Notes: generated from the sequence alone by a model not told the origin. Counted from the first letter of the stretch, positions 51,183 through 60,066 are shown. The stretch: DNA of 64,000 nt from JAPWJZ01 sp966211335 (GCA_966211335.1 CBIHNF010000001.1:868001-932000), one strand, 5' to 3'. Program-made: numbers and translations.

Positions 51183-51587
51183 ATGAAAAACATCGTCTTT
51201 GCTCTGGCCCTCACGGGGTTCATCGGTTTCACGGGCGCGGCAAACGCGCAGGAATATGCGTCCCACATCATCAAGAGCCAGGATCGCGCCATTCTGCGCG
51301 AATACATGGCAAGGGAGCAGGACAAGTATTGCGACCGGTCGAATGAAAACACCAAGGTGCGCTCGGTCGAGCCCTGCGCCTCGCTGCCGAGCCGCGTCGT
51401 GAGCTATTACCCCGTCGGCCAAGTGCTCCCGCAAAGCAAAATCTATGAAACGCTGCCGCAATATGTGGAAAGCCGCCTGACGCCGGTCGACAGCTCCTCC
51501 GCCTATGTTTACACCGGCGATAACGTCTACCTCATCGACGCCATGACGCACCGCGTGCTGGACGTCGTCTCCCTCGCCGCTGAATAA
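51183..51587 (+). CDS. Secreted DUF1236-family protein
   Basis: A 134-aa protein with a Sec signal peptide (IVFALALTGFIGFTGAANA). The C-terminal 50 residues (SYYPVGQVLPQSKIYETLPQ through YLIDAMTHRVLDVV) match DUF1236, small periplasmic domains common in Rhizobiales and relatives and often stress-associated. Two cysteines lie in the preceding linker. An in-frame ATG at 51135 would put 16 residues before the signal and is disfavoured. Confidence 0.82.
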   Translation: MKNIVFALALTGFIGFTGAANAQEYASHIIKSQDRAILREYMAREQDKYCDRSNENTKVRSVEPCASLPSRVVSYYPVGQVLPQSKIYETLPQYVESRLTPVDSSSAYVYTGDNVYLIDAMTHRVLDVVSLAAE

Positions 51588-51600
51588 CTTCCGCCGAAAT

Positions 51601-52743
51601 TTAAGGCTTTGATCCCGCCACCATCTTGTCATCCGTGACAAGGTGGTGGTGGTTTGCTTCGCGTATCTTCGCGGCCGCCTCGTCATAAAGGAAGGGCAGG
51701 AAGGCGAAGCGGCGGCCGGCGGAGACGGGCGTGACTGCATGAAGCAGGGCGCAGGAAAAGACCACGGCGCCGCCCACAGGCGGCTTGAACGTGCGGCTGC
51801 CGTACTCGGGGAAGTTCAGCTCCCCGCCCTCGAAATCATTGTTCAGGTTGATGGTCACGGCAAAGCGGCGGTGCGCGGTGCCGGCGGTGGTGTTGTCGCG
51901 ATGGGCGTTGAAGAAGCCGCGGTTGGCGGAATCGTAGCAGGCGACGATAAACCGCTCGATGCGCGTGACGTGGAAGAAATAAGCTTTGGCAATTTCCGGC
52001 ACGATGCGGCGGTGGATGCGGGCGCGGAGGTCATTCAGAAGCGCCGGGTCTTCCAGCACAAGGTCGCTGCGGCGTTTGTGGCCGTAGTCGGTGATCGCGA
52101 CCGTCTTGCCGTCGACATCGCGCATAAAGCCGGATTCAACGCCGCCTCGCGTGTCATACATATTGATCAGCTTCTGGCAGAATTCCGGCTCGAAGACATT
52201 CGGCAGCATGATGACGGGGGCCTGCAGCTCTACGCCCGCGACATCGCCGACTGGCGGCAGAGACGTCAGCAAGCTGATCAGCTCTGCTTCCTGCACACCA
52301 TTTTCGCCGAACGGGATATTTTTGATGACGCGCATGGTGGGGTCGAGCACAAGCCAGAAACGCCGCGCATGCACGCTGCTGCCCACCGCATTACGCGCGA
52401 TGGAGCCGTACAGCTTGCTCACCCTGCCGTCGAAGTCGAAGAAGTAGCGGATGCCCGGAAGCTCGGTCGTCAGTCGCGTTTCATCGCCGGCATCGACGCT
52501 GACGCCGAAGAAGGCGATTTTGCTGTCATCGAACAGCGCGCGGTTACTGCGGATAGCGGCAAGCGCCGCCGCGCCGACGGGGTCGATGCTGGAGCCGAAG
52601 AAGCCCAAAACCATATAACGGCCCGCCGCGGTATCAAAACGATAGGAGGGGTTGCAGCAGGCTTTTTGAGCAAACCAGGGCGCAGGGTCACCGGCTGCCA
52701 GGCGCACATATTGAAGTTTCTCGGGGGCTGCGGCAGTCGTCAT
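51601..52743 (-). CDS. Peroxiredoxin-like / 2OG-Fe(II) oxygenase fusion
   Basis: A 380-aa two-domain protein. Residues about 15-165 have a peroxiredoxin (AhpC/TSA) fold: YMVLGFFGSSIDPVGAAAL, IAFFGVSVDAGDE and FWLVLDPTMRVIKNIPFG. The place of the peroxidatic cysteine (TPVC in the family) reads DPVG, so peroxidase activity is unlikely. Residues about 180-350 form a prolyl-hydroxylase-like oxygenase with Fe ligands H281, D283 (AHRD) and H335 (LLHAVTPV) and a 2-oxoglutarate arginine at R344/R345. The substrate may be a protein or a peroxide-linked target. Single gene in its transcript. Confidence 0.85.
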   Translation of the reverse strand: MTTAAAPEKLQYVRLAAGDPAPWFAQKACCNPSYRFDTAAGRYMVLGFFGSSIDPVGAAALAAIRSNRALFDDSKIAFFGVSVDAGDETRLTTELPGIRYFFDFDGRVSKLYGSIARNAVGSSVHARRFWLVLDPTMRVIKNIPFGENGVQEAELISLLTSLPPVGDVAGVELQAPVIMLPNVFEPEFCQKLINMYDTRGGVESGFMRDVDGKTVAITDYGHKRRSDLVLEDPALLNDLRARIHRRIVPEIAKAYFFHVTRIERFIVACYDSANRGFFNAHRDNTTAGTAHRRFAVTINLNNDFEGGELNFPEYGSRTFKPPVGGAVVFSCALLHAVTPVSAGRRFAFLPFLYDEAAAKIREANHHHLVTDDKMVAGSKP

Positions 52744-52782
52744 GGCGAGGATCCTGTTGTGAAATCGTCCTTATGCTAAAGC

Positions 52783-52812
52783 AAAAGGCCGCCTTAAAAA
52801 AGGCGGCCTTTT
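52783..52812. terminator. Intrinsic terminator (works both ways)
   Basis: AAAAGGCCGCCTT paired with AAGGCGGCCTTTT around a four-base loop. Ends the leftward small gene at 52852 on the minus strand. Confidence 0.88.
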
Positions 52813-52851
52813 ATCTTATCAACGCGAATTCACGCGGTTGCCAAGGGGCAA

Positions 52852-53031
52852 TCAGTCGTTCTTCGGCGCGTCTTTTTTCTTCGTCAGTTTTTCTTCGACT
52901 TTGTTGACGAATTTGGTGGTTGCAGCTTCAGCCTGGTCAGCCAGCTTGTCAGCGGCGACGGCAGCTTTGCCGAATGCGGTTGCAGCGGCTTCTTTGCCTT
53001 CTTGCAGTTTCTTTTTCCAATCGAATGCCAT
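52852..53031 (-). CDS. 59-aa Lys/Ala-rich helical protein
   Basis: A small, highly charged protein (FDWKKKLQEGKEAAATAFGK, then VEEKLTKKKD) with no cysteine or signal, with upstream GAGGAG 11 bases from the ATG. Its N-terminus resembles that of the next protein (FNLKEAFQQGKELATQAL), including the QEGKE/QQGKE motif, so the two are paralogs. Such proteins are sometimes annotated as phasin-like. Bounded by terminators on both sides. Confidence 0.7.
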   Translation of the reverse strand: MAFDWKKKLQEGKEAAATAFGKAAVAADKLADQAEAATTKFVNKVEEKLTKKKDAPKND

Positions 53032-53137
53032 GGATACTTGTGCTCCTCTATTTGTTGTAACCGGATTTTCTTGCTAACGGTTCTTAACTTGCAGGATTCG
53101 ACGTATTACGTCAAGCCTATATGGCGGTGCAGCAAAG

Positions 53138-53169
53138 AAAAACCCGCCCCTTTTCAGGGACGGGTTTTT
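53138..53169. terminator. Intrinsic terminator of the 53192 gene
   Basis: AAACCCG paired with CGGGTTT, extended by CCC/GGG with one bulge, and T-runs on both strands. Confidence 0.85.
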
Positions 53170-53191
53170 AAACGCTTGTTCGCTGAAAAGA

Positions 53192-53569
53192 TTAGTTTTT
53201 CGGCGTTTTCGCAGCGGTTTTGCGGGGGGCGCGTTTTTTAGCCGGCGCTTTGGCAGCGGGCGCGGGCTGTTCGATTTTCGGCTCTTCTTTCGGCGCGATG
53301 TTGAGGGCTTTGCGCGCATTGGCGGCAAATTCCTTGGACGCATCGGAAACCTGATCCGCACGGTCCGCGATTTTCGCGCCGACTTTGGTGATCGCTTCGA
53401 CAGCCTGGCCGGTCAGCTCGGCTTTTTTCTGCTGGCCGCGGGTCTTGAGGTCAGCGGCGGCTTTCTGCGCATCGACAACAGCCTGGTCGACCGTGACGAT
53501 GGTGGTGACCAGGGCCTGGGTTGCGAGTTCTTTACCTTGCTGGAAGGCTTCTTTCAGGTTGAATTTCAT
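53192..53569 (-). CDS. Phasin-like helical protein with histone-H1-like tail
   Basis: About 125 aa from the ATG at 53569, whose GAGGA lies eight bases upstream (a second ATG at 53575 is too close to it). The N-terminal 90 residues are a long amphipathic helix with spaced Ala/Gly (VDQAVVDAQKAAADLKTRG), as in phasins or apolipoprotein-like proteins. The C-terminus is Lys/Ala/Pro-rich (AKAPAKKRAPRKTAAKTP), resembling DNA-binding histone H1-like tails. It could coat granules or bind DNA; undecided. Confidence 0.75.
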   Translation of the reverse strand: MKFNLKEAFQQGKELATQALVTTIVTVDQAVVDAQKAAADLKTRGQQKKAELTGQAVEAITKVGAKIADRADQVSDASKEFAANARKALNIAPKEEPKIEQPAPAAKAPAKKRAPRKTAAKTPKN

Positions 53570-53693
53570 GGACATGTTCCTCTTGTGCCGTTGGTTGAAA
53601 TGATTTTTTTATTGGAATTACTCTGGAAATACCAAAGCCGGCCCCTCGAGTCAAACATTATGGCCGCTTATTATTTTCATAATAGAAAAATAT

Positions 53694-54518
53694 TTACAGC
53701 AGGGAGTCCATGCCGCGCATCAGGGACGGGTTGGGGTAGTCGACGCGAACGAAATAGAGCCCGTCAGCAGGCGCGGTGGGGCCCGCCTTGGTGCGGTCTT
53801 TGGCGTCCAGCACCGCCTTCACGTCATCCGGCTGCCATTTGCCCTCGCCGACAAGGCTGAGGGTGCCGGTGATATTGCGGATCTGGTGGTGGAGGAAGGA
53901 CCGCGCCTCCGCCCAGAGCTCGATATGCCGCCCCGCGGAAAGCTCCTGCTTCTTTTCGATGAACTCCAGCCTGTCCATTGAACGCAGTGGCGATTTCGCC
54001 TGACACTCCGCATCGCGGAAGCTGGAAAAATCATGATGGCCGAGAAGGTGCTTCGCCGCCTTGTTCATGGCGGCAACATCCAGTTCGCGTTGGACATGCC
54101 AGACGCGCTTCTGGTGCAGCACATTATCGGCACGCCGCCCCATAAGGATTTTATAGCAGTAGACGCGGTGAATGGCGCCAAAGCGGGCGTGGAATTCCGG
54201 CGCTGCACGCTCCGCCTTTACAATCGCGACGGGGTGCGGCCGGAGGTGATAGTTAATGGCGTCGCGCACCGACCGTTCATCTGTCGCCCGTGCCAAATCC
54301 ACATGCGCGACTTGGCCTACGGCATGCACGCCAGCATCGGTGCGGCCCGCCACATGCAGCTGCGCCTCTTCGCCGCAAAAAGCGGCGATGGCGCGTTCAA
54401 TCGCTTCCTGTACCGAGGGCGCATTCGTCTGCCGCTGCCAGCCGGCGAAGTTGCTGCCGTCGTATTCGATGGTCAGCTTCCAGCGGCCTTTATGCGTTTC
54501 GGGGTTGCGGTTCATCAT
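53694..54518 (-). CDS. truA: tRNA pseudouridine(38-40) synthase
   Basis: Modifies uridines 38-40 in the anticodon arm. The 274-aa protein has the TruA motif GRTDAGVHAVGQVAH with the catalytic Asp, and IEYDGSNFAGWQRQ at the N-terminus. Its start overlaps fmt by four bases, giving the alphaproteobacterial def-fmt-truA operon. Confidence 0.97.
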   Translation of the reverse strand: MMNRNPETHKGRWKLTIEYDGSNFAGWQRQTNAPSVQEAIERAIAAFCGEEAQLHVAGRTDAGVHAVGQVAHVDLARATDERSVRDAINYHLRPHPVAIVKAERAAPEFHARFGAIHRVYCYKILMGRRADNVLHQKRVWHVQRELDVAAMNKAAKHLLGHHDFSSFRDAECQAKSPLRSMDRLEFIEKKQELSAGRHIELWAEARSFLHHQIRNITGTLSLVGEGKWQPDDVKAVLDAKDRTKAGPTAPADGLYFVRVDYPNPSLMRGMDSLL

Positions 54519-55459
54519 TGCAGCAGGTCGCCTGCATTCAGGTGGCTGCCATTCATGAAGGACAGTCCGTCCATCGCCTTGCGGTCCTGCGGCTGCACCG
54601 TTTGAATTTTCAAGCTGCCCTTGCCGCAGGCGACAATAAAGTGACGGTCGAGAATTTCGCCCGGCTTGCCCTGCACGCCATCGGTTTTTTCAACGGATAC
54701 TTTCAACACCTTCAGCCGCTGGTCGCCCATCATGCACCAGACGCCGGGCCAGGGGTGCAGCGCGCGCAATTGCCGCTCGATTTCAGGTGCAGCTTTCGTC
54801 CAGTCGATGCGGCCGTCGTCTTTGTTGAGCATATCGGCGTAGATCGCGCCTTCTTCAGGCTGCTTTTGCGGCGGGAAGGGTTTGTCGTCGGCAATCGCCG
54901 CCAATGTTTGCACAATCAGCTCGCCGCCCTGTTTTGCGAGCGCGTCATGCAGGCTTTGCGATGTCGTATCGGCGGTAATCGGCACTTCGCCTTTAATCAG
55001 CACGGGCCCTGTATCCAGCCCCGCTTCCATCTGCATGATGCAGATGCCGCTTTTCTCATCCCCCGCCAAAATCGCGCGCTGGATGGGCGCCGCGCCGCGC
55101 CAGCGCGGCAGCAGCGAGCCATGGATGTTGATGCAACCATGTTTTGGCGCGTCGAGAATATCCTGCGGCAAAATCAGCCCGTAGGCGGCGACCACTGCGA
55201 CATCAAGATTCAAATCTTTAAAGGCCTGCCGCGCTTCGGCATCTTTCTTCAGCGATTTCGGGTGGCGAACGGGAAGCCCAAGTTCTTCTGCGCGTTTTTG
55301 CACGGCGCTCGGCTGAAGCTTGTGCCCGCGTCCTGCGGGCCGGGGCGGCTGGCAATACACCGCGACAATGTCATGCCCTGCCGCATGCAGCGCGTTGAGC
55401 GCAACGACCGCAAAATCGGGCGTTCCCATGAATGCGATGCGGAGGGCTTTGCCGGACAT
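54515..55459 (-). CDS. fmt: Methionyl-tRNA formyltransferase
   Basis: Formylates initiator Met-tRNA using 10-formyl-THF. The 314-aa protein has RIAFMGTPDFAVVALNALHA at the N-terminus, the catalytic HGSLLPRWRGAAPIQRAI segment, GLDTGPVLIK and the C-terminal OB-like domain. Downstream of def by 13 bases. Confidence 0.97.
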   Translation of the reverse strand: MSGKALRIAFMGTPDFAVVALNALHAAGHDIVAVYCQPPRPAGRGHKLQPSAVQKRAEELGLPVRHPKSLKKDAEARQAFKDLNLDVAVVAAYGLILPQDILDAPKHGCINIHGSLLPRWRGAAPIQRAILAGDEKSGICIMQMEAGLDTGPVLIKGEVPITADTTSQSLHDALAKQGGELIVQTLAAIADDKPFPPQKQPEEGAIYADMLNKDDGRIDWTKAAPEIERQLRALHPWPGVWCMMGDQRLKVLKVSVEKTDGVQGKPGEILDRHFIVACGKGSLKIQTVQPQDRKAMDGLSFMNGSHLNAGDLLQ

Positions 55460-55472
55460 GTCAGTGGCTTTC

Positions 55473-56060
55473 TTAAAGAACGTGCTTTTCCGCGATATCT
55501 TCGGGATTGTCCTTGATCCATTTTTTCAGCTTACGCAAAACCATGTCGCGCTTCAGCGACGACAGATGGTCGATGAACAACACGCCGTTCAAATGGTCAA
55601 TTTCATGCTGGATGCAGGTGGCGAGTAAACCGTCGGCCTCAAGCTCCAGCGGCTCGCCATGATAGTCGAAATATTTGACGCGAATTTTTTTCGGCCGCTC
55701 CACCTCGGCATATTGCCCCGGCAGGGAGAGGCAGCCTTCTTCATAGGTATTCGGCTCTTCCGAGCTCCAGATGATTTCGGGGTTGACGAAGAAGCGCGGC
55801 TTAGTGCGGCGTTTTTTAATAGTCGCGGCATCGGCGGCGGCTTCGTCGTCTTCCTGCGGCTGGTCAACGTCCACAACCATGACGCGTTTCGAAACCAGCA
55901 CCTGCGGCGCGGCAAGGCCGATGCCGGGGGCGTTGTACATCGTCTCCAGCATGCTATCCATCAGCGCATGCAGCTTGTCGTCGAACTTGTCGACGGGGTC
56001 GGCCACGCGCTTCAAAATCGGGTGCGGCGCAATCTGGATGGGCATAATCGCCATGGGCAT
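55473..56060 (-). CDS. def: Peptide deformylase
   Basis: Removes the N-formyl group from new proteins using a metal ion. All three motifs are visible: GIGLAAPQV, EEGCLSLPG (metal Cys) and QHEIDHLNGVLF (HExxH). An insertion of about 20 residues (QEDDEAAADAATIKKRR) lies between motifs 1 and 2, and lengthens the protein to 195 aa (usual 165-185). First gene of the def-fmt-truA group, 50 bases after rmuC. Confidence 0.97.
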   Translation of the reverse strand: MPMAIMPIQIAPHPILKRVADPVDKFDDKLHALMDSMLETMYNAPGIGLAAPQVLVSKRVMVVDVDQPQEDDEAAADAATIKKRRTKPRFFVNPEIIWSSEEPNTYEEGCLSLPGQYAEVERPKKIRVKYFDYHGEPLELEADGLLATCIQHEIDHLNGVLFIDHLSSLKRDMVLRKLKKWIKDNPEDIAEKHVL

Positions 56061-56110
56061 ATTCCTTCTGCCTTTTTAAATAAAAGGGCAGGGCGATGAA
56101 GTCAAGAAAA

Positions 56111-57439
56111 TCAGGCTTTTTCGATGGCTTTCGGGGCCTCGTCGCCCTCGTCATCATCCCCGTTGTCGCTTGCCGGCAGCGCCTTGCTGCTCCTGACGCC
56201 AAGGTCGCGGAGTTTTTCCGCGGTTTTCAGGATATTGCCGTGGCCGGTGGTGAGCGACTTATGCGCCTCGTCATAGGTTTTCTGTACTTTGCCGAGCTGC
56301 CCGCCGATATCTTCCATGCGGCCGACAAAGGTTGCCACTTTATCGACCAGCGTGCCGCCAAGGCGCGCGATTTCCAGCGTTGATTTGTTCTGGCGGTCGA
56401 TCGTCCAGAGGGATGAAATAGTGCGGAGGGTCGCGAACAGCGTGACGGGGGACACGATAACGATTTTCTTGTTCCAGGCGCTGGAGTGCAGGTCAGCGTC
56501 TTTCTGCACGGCGAGGGAATAGGCGCCTTCAATCGGCATGAACATCAGGACAATATCCGGCGTGCCGAGTTTATCATTATCCTGATAGCGGCGCTGTTCC
56601 AGACCCGCCACATGCGCGCGGATGGAGTTGGAGAATTCCTTCATCGCCGCATCCCGCTCCGCATCCGTCGCGGCGGCGCAATAACGCTCGTAATGCGTCA
56701 GCGATACTTTGGCGTCGATGATGATGTGCTTGTTCTCGGGCAGGTTGACGATAACGTCGGGCTTTATGGCGCGGCCGCTCTCGACGTGCTTGAGGCCCAT
56801 TTCCGCGCCTTGCGTGTAATAGTCGATATCTTTGCGGAGGCCGGAATCTTCCAGAATTTTTTCCAGCATCACCTCGCCCCAGTTGCCTTGAGCTTTCACA
56901 TCGCCCTTCAGGGCTTTGGTCAGGCTTTCTGTCTGCGCGGTGATTTCGCGGTTGGCGGAAACGATATTCTGGATCTGCTCCTTCAGCGAAAAGGTTTCCT
57001 TCGCCTGCGCGCCGAAGCTGTCGTCCACCTTTTTGTGGAATTCCTGCAGCCGCTCGCGCAAGGGGTTCAGCAATTGGCCCAGGCTTTCGGCGGAATCCAT
57101 TTTGAACTTGGCGGATTTTTCATCGAAAATTTTATTGGCGAGGTTTTCGAACTGCAGCGTGAATTTTTTTTCCATCGCCTCGAGGTCGGATTTGTTTTTT
57201 GCGATCTGCTCGAGGGTGAGGCGGCGCTCGGCCTCAAGCCCTGCGCTCTTCTGCAATTCGTATTGCAGTTTTTTGTCGAGATCGCTGCTGCGCTCACGCT
57301 CCTTGTTCAGGTTTTCATTCGCGGCGTCGATCTTCGCCTTGTCGCCGCTGCCCAAAGCCAGCGCGAGGATGATGCCGACAGCCAAACCGCCGGCGCAGCC
57401 GATGAGAATAGACATAACGTCAGGAGTGAAGCTTGCCAT
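56111..57439 (-). CDS. rmuC: DNA recombination protein RmuC
   Basis: A 442-aa protein with a single N-terminal membrane helix (ILIGCAGGLAVGIILALALG), a long coiled coil (about residues 35-150) and the RmuC nuclease-like domain (QGNWGEVMLEKILEDSGL, PDVIVNLPENKHIIIDAKVS, with conserved Asp-x-Lys). RmuC limits DNA inversions and rearrangements. An acidic tail ends the protein. Upstream (57440-57680) is a 241-base AT-rich gap without recognisable promoter or gene. Confidence 0.94.
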   Translation of the reverse strand: MASFTPDVMSILIGCAGGLAVGIILALALGSGDKAKIDAANENLNKERERSSDLDKKLQYELQKSAGLEAERRLTLEQIAKNKSDLEAMEKKFTLQFENLANKIFDEKSAKFKMDSAESLGQLLNPLRERLQEFHKKVDDSFGAQAKETFSLKEQIQNIVSANREITAQTESLTKALKGDVKAQGNWGEVMLEKILEDSGLRKDIDYYTQGAEMGLKHVESGRAIKPDVIVNLPENKHIIIDAKVSLTHYERYCAAATDAERDAAMKEFSNSIRAHVAGLEQRRYQDNDKLGTPDIVLMFMPIEGAYSLAVQKDADLHSSAWNKKIVIVSPVTLFATLRTISSLWTIDRQNKSTLEIARLGGTLVDKVATFVGRMEDIGGQLGKVQKTYDEAHKSLTTGHGNILKTAEKLRDLGVRSSKALPASDNGDDDEGDEAPKAIEKA

Positions 57440-57680
57440 GACCGAAAACCGAGGATTTGAGGGGATGAATCGCGGAGCGGATTATAGAGGTTGCAGGATT
57501 TAAATATAGGGGGTGATTCAAAAAAAAACCGAAACTCTATGACAAAATCGACCCCAATAACAATAGCGAACAGGTGTTCTATCAATTAAATTAGCTAATC
57601 GCTGCGGAAGGTGACGTTAAATAACACCAATGCAGCGGCTCAAGACAGAATGTTTCTTATGCAACGCAGAGGGGTCTGCC

Positions 57681-59093
57681 ATGGCTACAGAGTTTACCAA
57701 GCATCTCGTCATCGATCTTAAGTCCGGATTCGCCTACGGCATCAAGCTGGACGGCGAGGGCAACTGCAAAGCTGTGCAGCCGCTCAACAGCGCCATCGAA
57801 TCGCTCGACGGCCGCGTGATTGAAAAATTCGGCCCGCTGCTTTCGGCCGCGAATCCCGAAAAAGCCAACACGCTCCCGTATGGCAAAACCACCTACGCCG
57901 TCGAAATGACCGCCAGCGGCAAGGGCGGCGAAGTCTTCACCATCGTCTGGCCGAAGAAGGAAGACGCTGACAAAGGCGTCCTGCCGCATGTCGCCAAAAA
58001 AGAAATGCCCGACAATTTAATGGAAGCCGGCATTGCCGCGACGCCAAAAGCGCTCAAAGACGGCAAAGGTGCCGGCGTTGACGATGAAGCGACGCTCAAA
58101 AAAGCGCTGTCGAACATCGACGACATGATCGGCCTTGATACCGCTAAGCGCGATATCAAGCAGAATATCGCCGTTGCACGTTTCAACCGCATGAAAACGG
58201 AACTGGGTCTCTCGACCAAGCCGATTTCCCGCCACATGGTCTTCACCGGCAACCCCGGTACGGGCAAAACCACCTTCGCCCGCGAAGTCGCCAAGGTTTA
58301 TCATGCACTCGGTTTCATTGAAAAACCCGTTGTCCATGAAGTGAAACGCGAAGATATGGTCGCGGGCTTCGTCGGCCAGACGGCGCTGAAAACCAAAGAG
58401 CAGATTGATAAAGCCAAAGGCGGCATCCTCTTCATCGACGAGGCCTATGCCCTGTCGCGCGAAGCGGGGCCCGGTTCTGACTCGAAGGATTTTGGCCGCG
58501 AGGCGATTGATACCCTCGTCGCCGCGATGGAAAACATGCGCGAAGACCTCATCGTCATCGTCGCCGGTTATCCGGAACCGATGAAGAAATTCATCGACGC
58601 CAACGAAGGCCTGAAATCGCGCTTCATGACCTACATCAACTTCGATGACTACAATATGCCGCAGCTCGGCCAGATCATGGACTTCATGCTGAAAGAGCGT
58701 GGCTATGTGATGACGCCGGAAGCGCGCGAACATTCGATGAAGCTGCTGGAAGACGAACAGTTGCGTGCAAAACAATCCTTCGGCAACGGCCGTACGGTGC
58801 GCAACCTTGTCGAGAAAGCGGAGAAAGAACTCGCCTTGCGTCTTGAAACCGAACACAAGCTGGATAAAAACAGCGGTTTGTCGGTCGAGGACCTGAAGCG
58901 CGAGCTGACGACGCTCACCATCACCGACCTCAAGAAAGTCACGCTGCAGGGCCTCGGCGCGAAAGCACCCGACCGCCCCATCGGCTTCGACGAGGACTTT
59001 GCGCCGACGAAACGCTCCGCCCCCGCCGTCAACGACGACAAGGCAGAGCCGCCCGCCATCCGCAAGGCGGCGAAGGTTTCCTTCAAGCCTTAA
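57681..59093 (+). CDS. CbbX/SpoVK-like AAA+ ATPase with novel N-terminal domain
   Basis: A 470-aa protein from ATG at 57681 (an in-frame ATG at 57630 is less likely). The C-terminal AAA+ core has Walker A GNPGTGKTT (190-198), the pore-region VGQTALKTKEQIDKAKGG, Walker B ILFIDEAYAL and the RTVRNLVEKA arginine segment; this is the CbbX/SpoVK class, known for remodelling Rubisco and other complexes. The N-terminal 130 residues (HLVIDLKSGFAYGIKLDG...) are not from that family and may bind the target. No Rubisco or other obvious client gene is adjacent. Pro-rich tail. Confidence 0.88.
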   Translation: MATEFTKHLVIDLKSGFAYGIKLDGEGNCKAVQPLNSAIESLDGRVIEKFGPLLSAANPEKANTLPYGKTTYAVEMTASGKGGEVFTIVWPKKEDADKGVLPHVAKKEMPDNLMEAGIAATPKALKDGKGAGVDDEATLKKALSNIDDMIGLDTAKRDIKQNIAVARFNRMKTELGLSTKPISRHMVFTGNPGTGKTTFAREVAKVYHALGFIEKPVVHEVKREDMVAGFVGQTALKTKEQIDKAKGGILFIDEAYALSREAGPGSDSKDFGREAIDTLVAAMENMREDLIVIVAGYPEPMKKFIDANEGLKSRFMTYINFDDYNMPQLGQIMDFMLKERGYVMTPEAREHSMKLLEDEQLRAKQSFGNGRTVRNLVEKAEKELALRLETEHKLDKNSGLSVEDLKRELTTLTITDLKKVTLQGLGAKAPDRPIGFDEDFAPTKRSAPAVNDDKAEPPAIRKAAKVSFKP

Positions 59094-59106
59094 TTTTTAC
59101 ATAATC

Positions 59107-59147
59107 AAAGAAAAAGGCGGTTTCCGATGGAAGCCGCCTTTTTCTTT
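59107..59147 (+). terminator. Intrinsic terminator of the AAA+ gene
   Basis: A 10-bp stem (GGCGG + TTTCC paired with GGAAG + CCGCC), flanked by A- and T-rich runs. Confidence 0.92.
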
Positions 59148-59180
59148 GCGCCTTTGCGCGGTTAATGCGGCCATTTTATG

Positions 59181-59195
59181 GACAATAGCATTGTC
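59181..59195. promoter_or_regulatory. Palindrome upstream of the cysD operon
   Basis: GACAATAGCATTGTC, arms of six bases around AGC, about 62 bases before the cysD ATG. TTGTCT (59191-59196) overlapping its right arm could be a -35 with a weak -10 (TAAACA) 17 bases on. It may be the operator of a sulfur regulator. Confidence 0.4.
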
Positions 59196-59257
59196 TCGAA
59201 CCCCCAATATTGCTAAACATGCACACATTATAAGGTACGACGGAAAGGGCATTTTCC

Positions 59258-60055
59258 ATGCAGGACTATCTCGACGATCTCGAATCCAAAAGCATCTATA
59301 TCATCCGCGAGGCCTATAATCGCATCAAGCCGCTCGGCATGCTGTGGTCGATCGGCAAGGATTCAACCGCGCTGCTTTGGCTCATCCGCAAAGCCTTCTT
59401 CGGCCGCGTGCCCTTCCCGATGATCCAGCTGGATACGCAGATGGAGCTGCCTGAAGTCTATGAATTCCGCGACATGCTGATCAAGGAATGGGGCTTCGAC
59501 TTCCACGCCGAGATGTGCCCGCCGGAAGAGGAGATGGACCAGACCCTGCCGCCGAACACGCGTGCCGCCGCCCGCAAGACCGAAGGCCTCAAAAACCTCA
59601 TCAATACCTACAAATACAAAGGCATCATCGTCGGCATCCGCCGTGACGAGCAGGCGATGCGCGCGAAAGAGCGTGTTTTCTCTCCCCGCAGCTTCGACGG
59701 CAACTGGGATTACAAAGACCAGCCCGCCGAATTCTGGGACCAGTACAAGACCGAATTCCCCGAAGGCACCCATGTGCGCATCCACCCCATCCTGCACTGG
59801 CGCGAGATTGATATCTGGCGCTATACGCAGCGCGAGAATATTCCCATCGTGCCGCTGTACCTGTCGCAGAATGGCAAGCGCTATCGCTCCCTCGGCGAAA
59901 AGAACATCACGACGCCGATCGTCAGCGATGCCGCCAGCATCCCCGAAATCATTGCCGAGCTGGAAACGACGAAACAGTCGGAACGCGCTGGCCGCACGAT
60001 GGATTCCGAAACCGAAGACAGCTTCGAGCGCCTGCGCCGCAGCGGATATATGTAA
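59258..60055 (+). CDS. cysD: Sulfate adenylyltransferase subunit 2
   Basis: Makes APS from sulfate and ATP with CysN. The 265-aa protein has the PP-loop SIGKDSTALLWLI, then FGRVPFPMIQLDTQMELPEV, VGIRRDEQAMRAKERVFSPR and LHWREIDIWRYTQRENIPIV, all characteristic. It is shorter than E. coli CysD (302 aa). First gene of cysD-cysNC-cysQ; no cysH or sulfite reductase gene is seen. Confidence 0.97.
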   Translation: MQDYLDDLESKSIYIIREAYNRIKPLGMLWSIGKDSTALLWLIRKAFFGRVPFPMIQLDTQMELPEVYEFRDMLIKEWGFDFHAEMCPPEEEMDQTLPPNTRAAARKTEGLKNLINTYKYKGIIVGIRRDEQAMRAKERVFSPRSFDGNWDYKDQPAEFWDQYKTEFPEGTHVRIHPILHWREIDIWRYTQRENIPIVPLYLSQNGKRYRSLGEKNITTPIVSDAASIPEIIAELETTKQSERAGRTMDSETEDSFERLRRSGYM

Positions 60056-60066
60056 GGATTGAAGCA

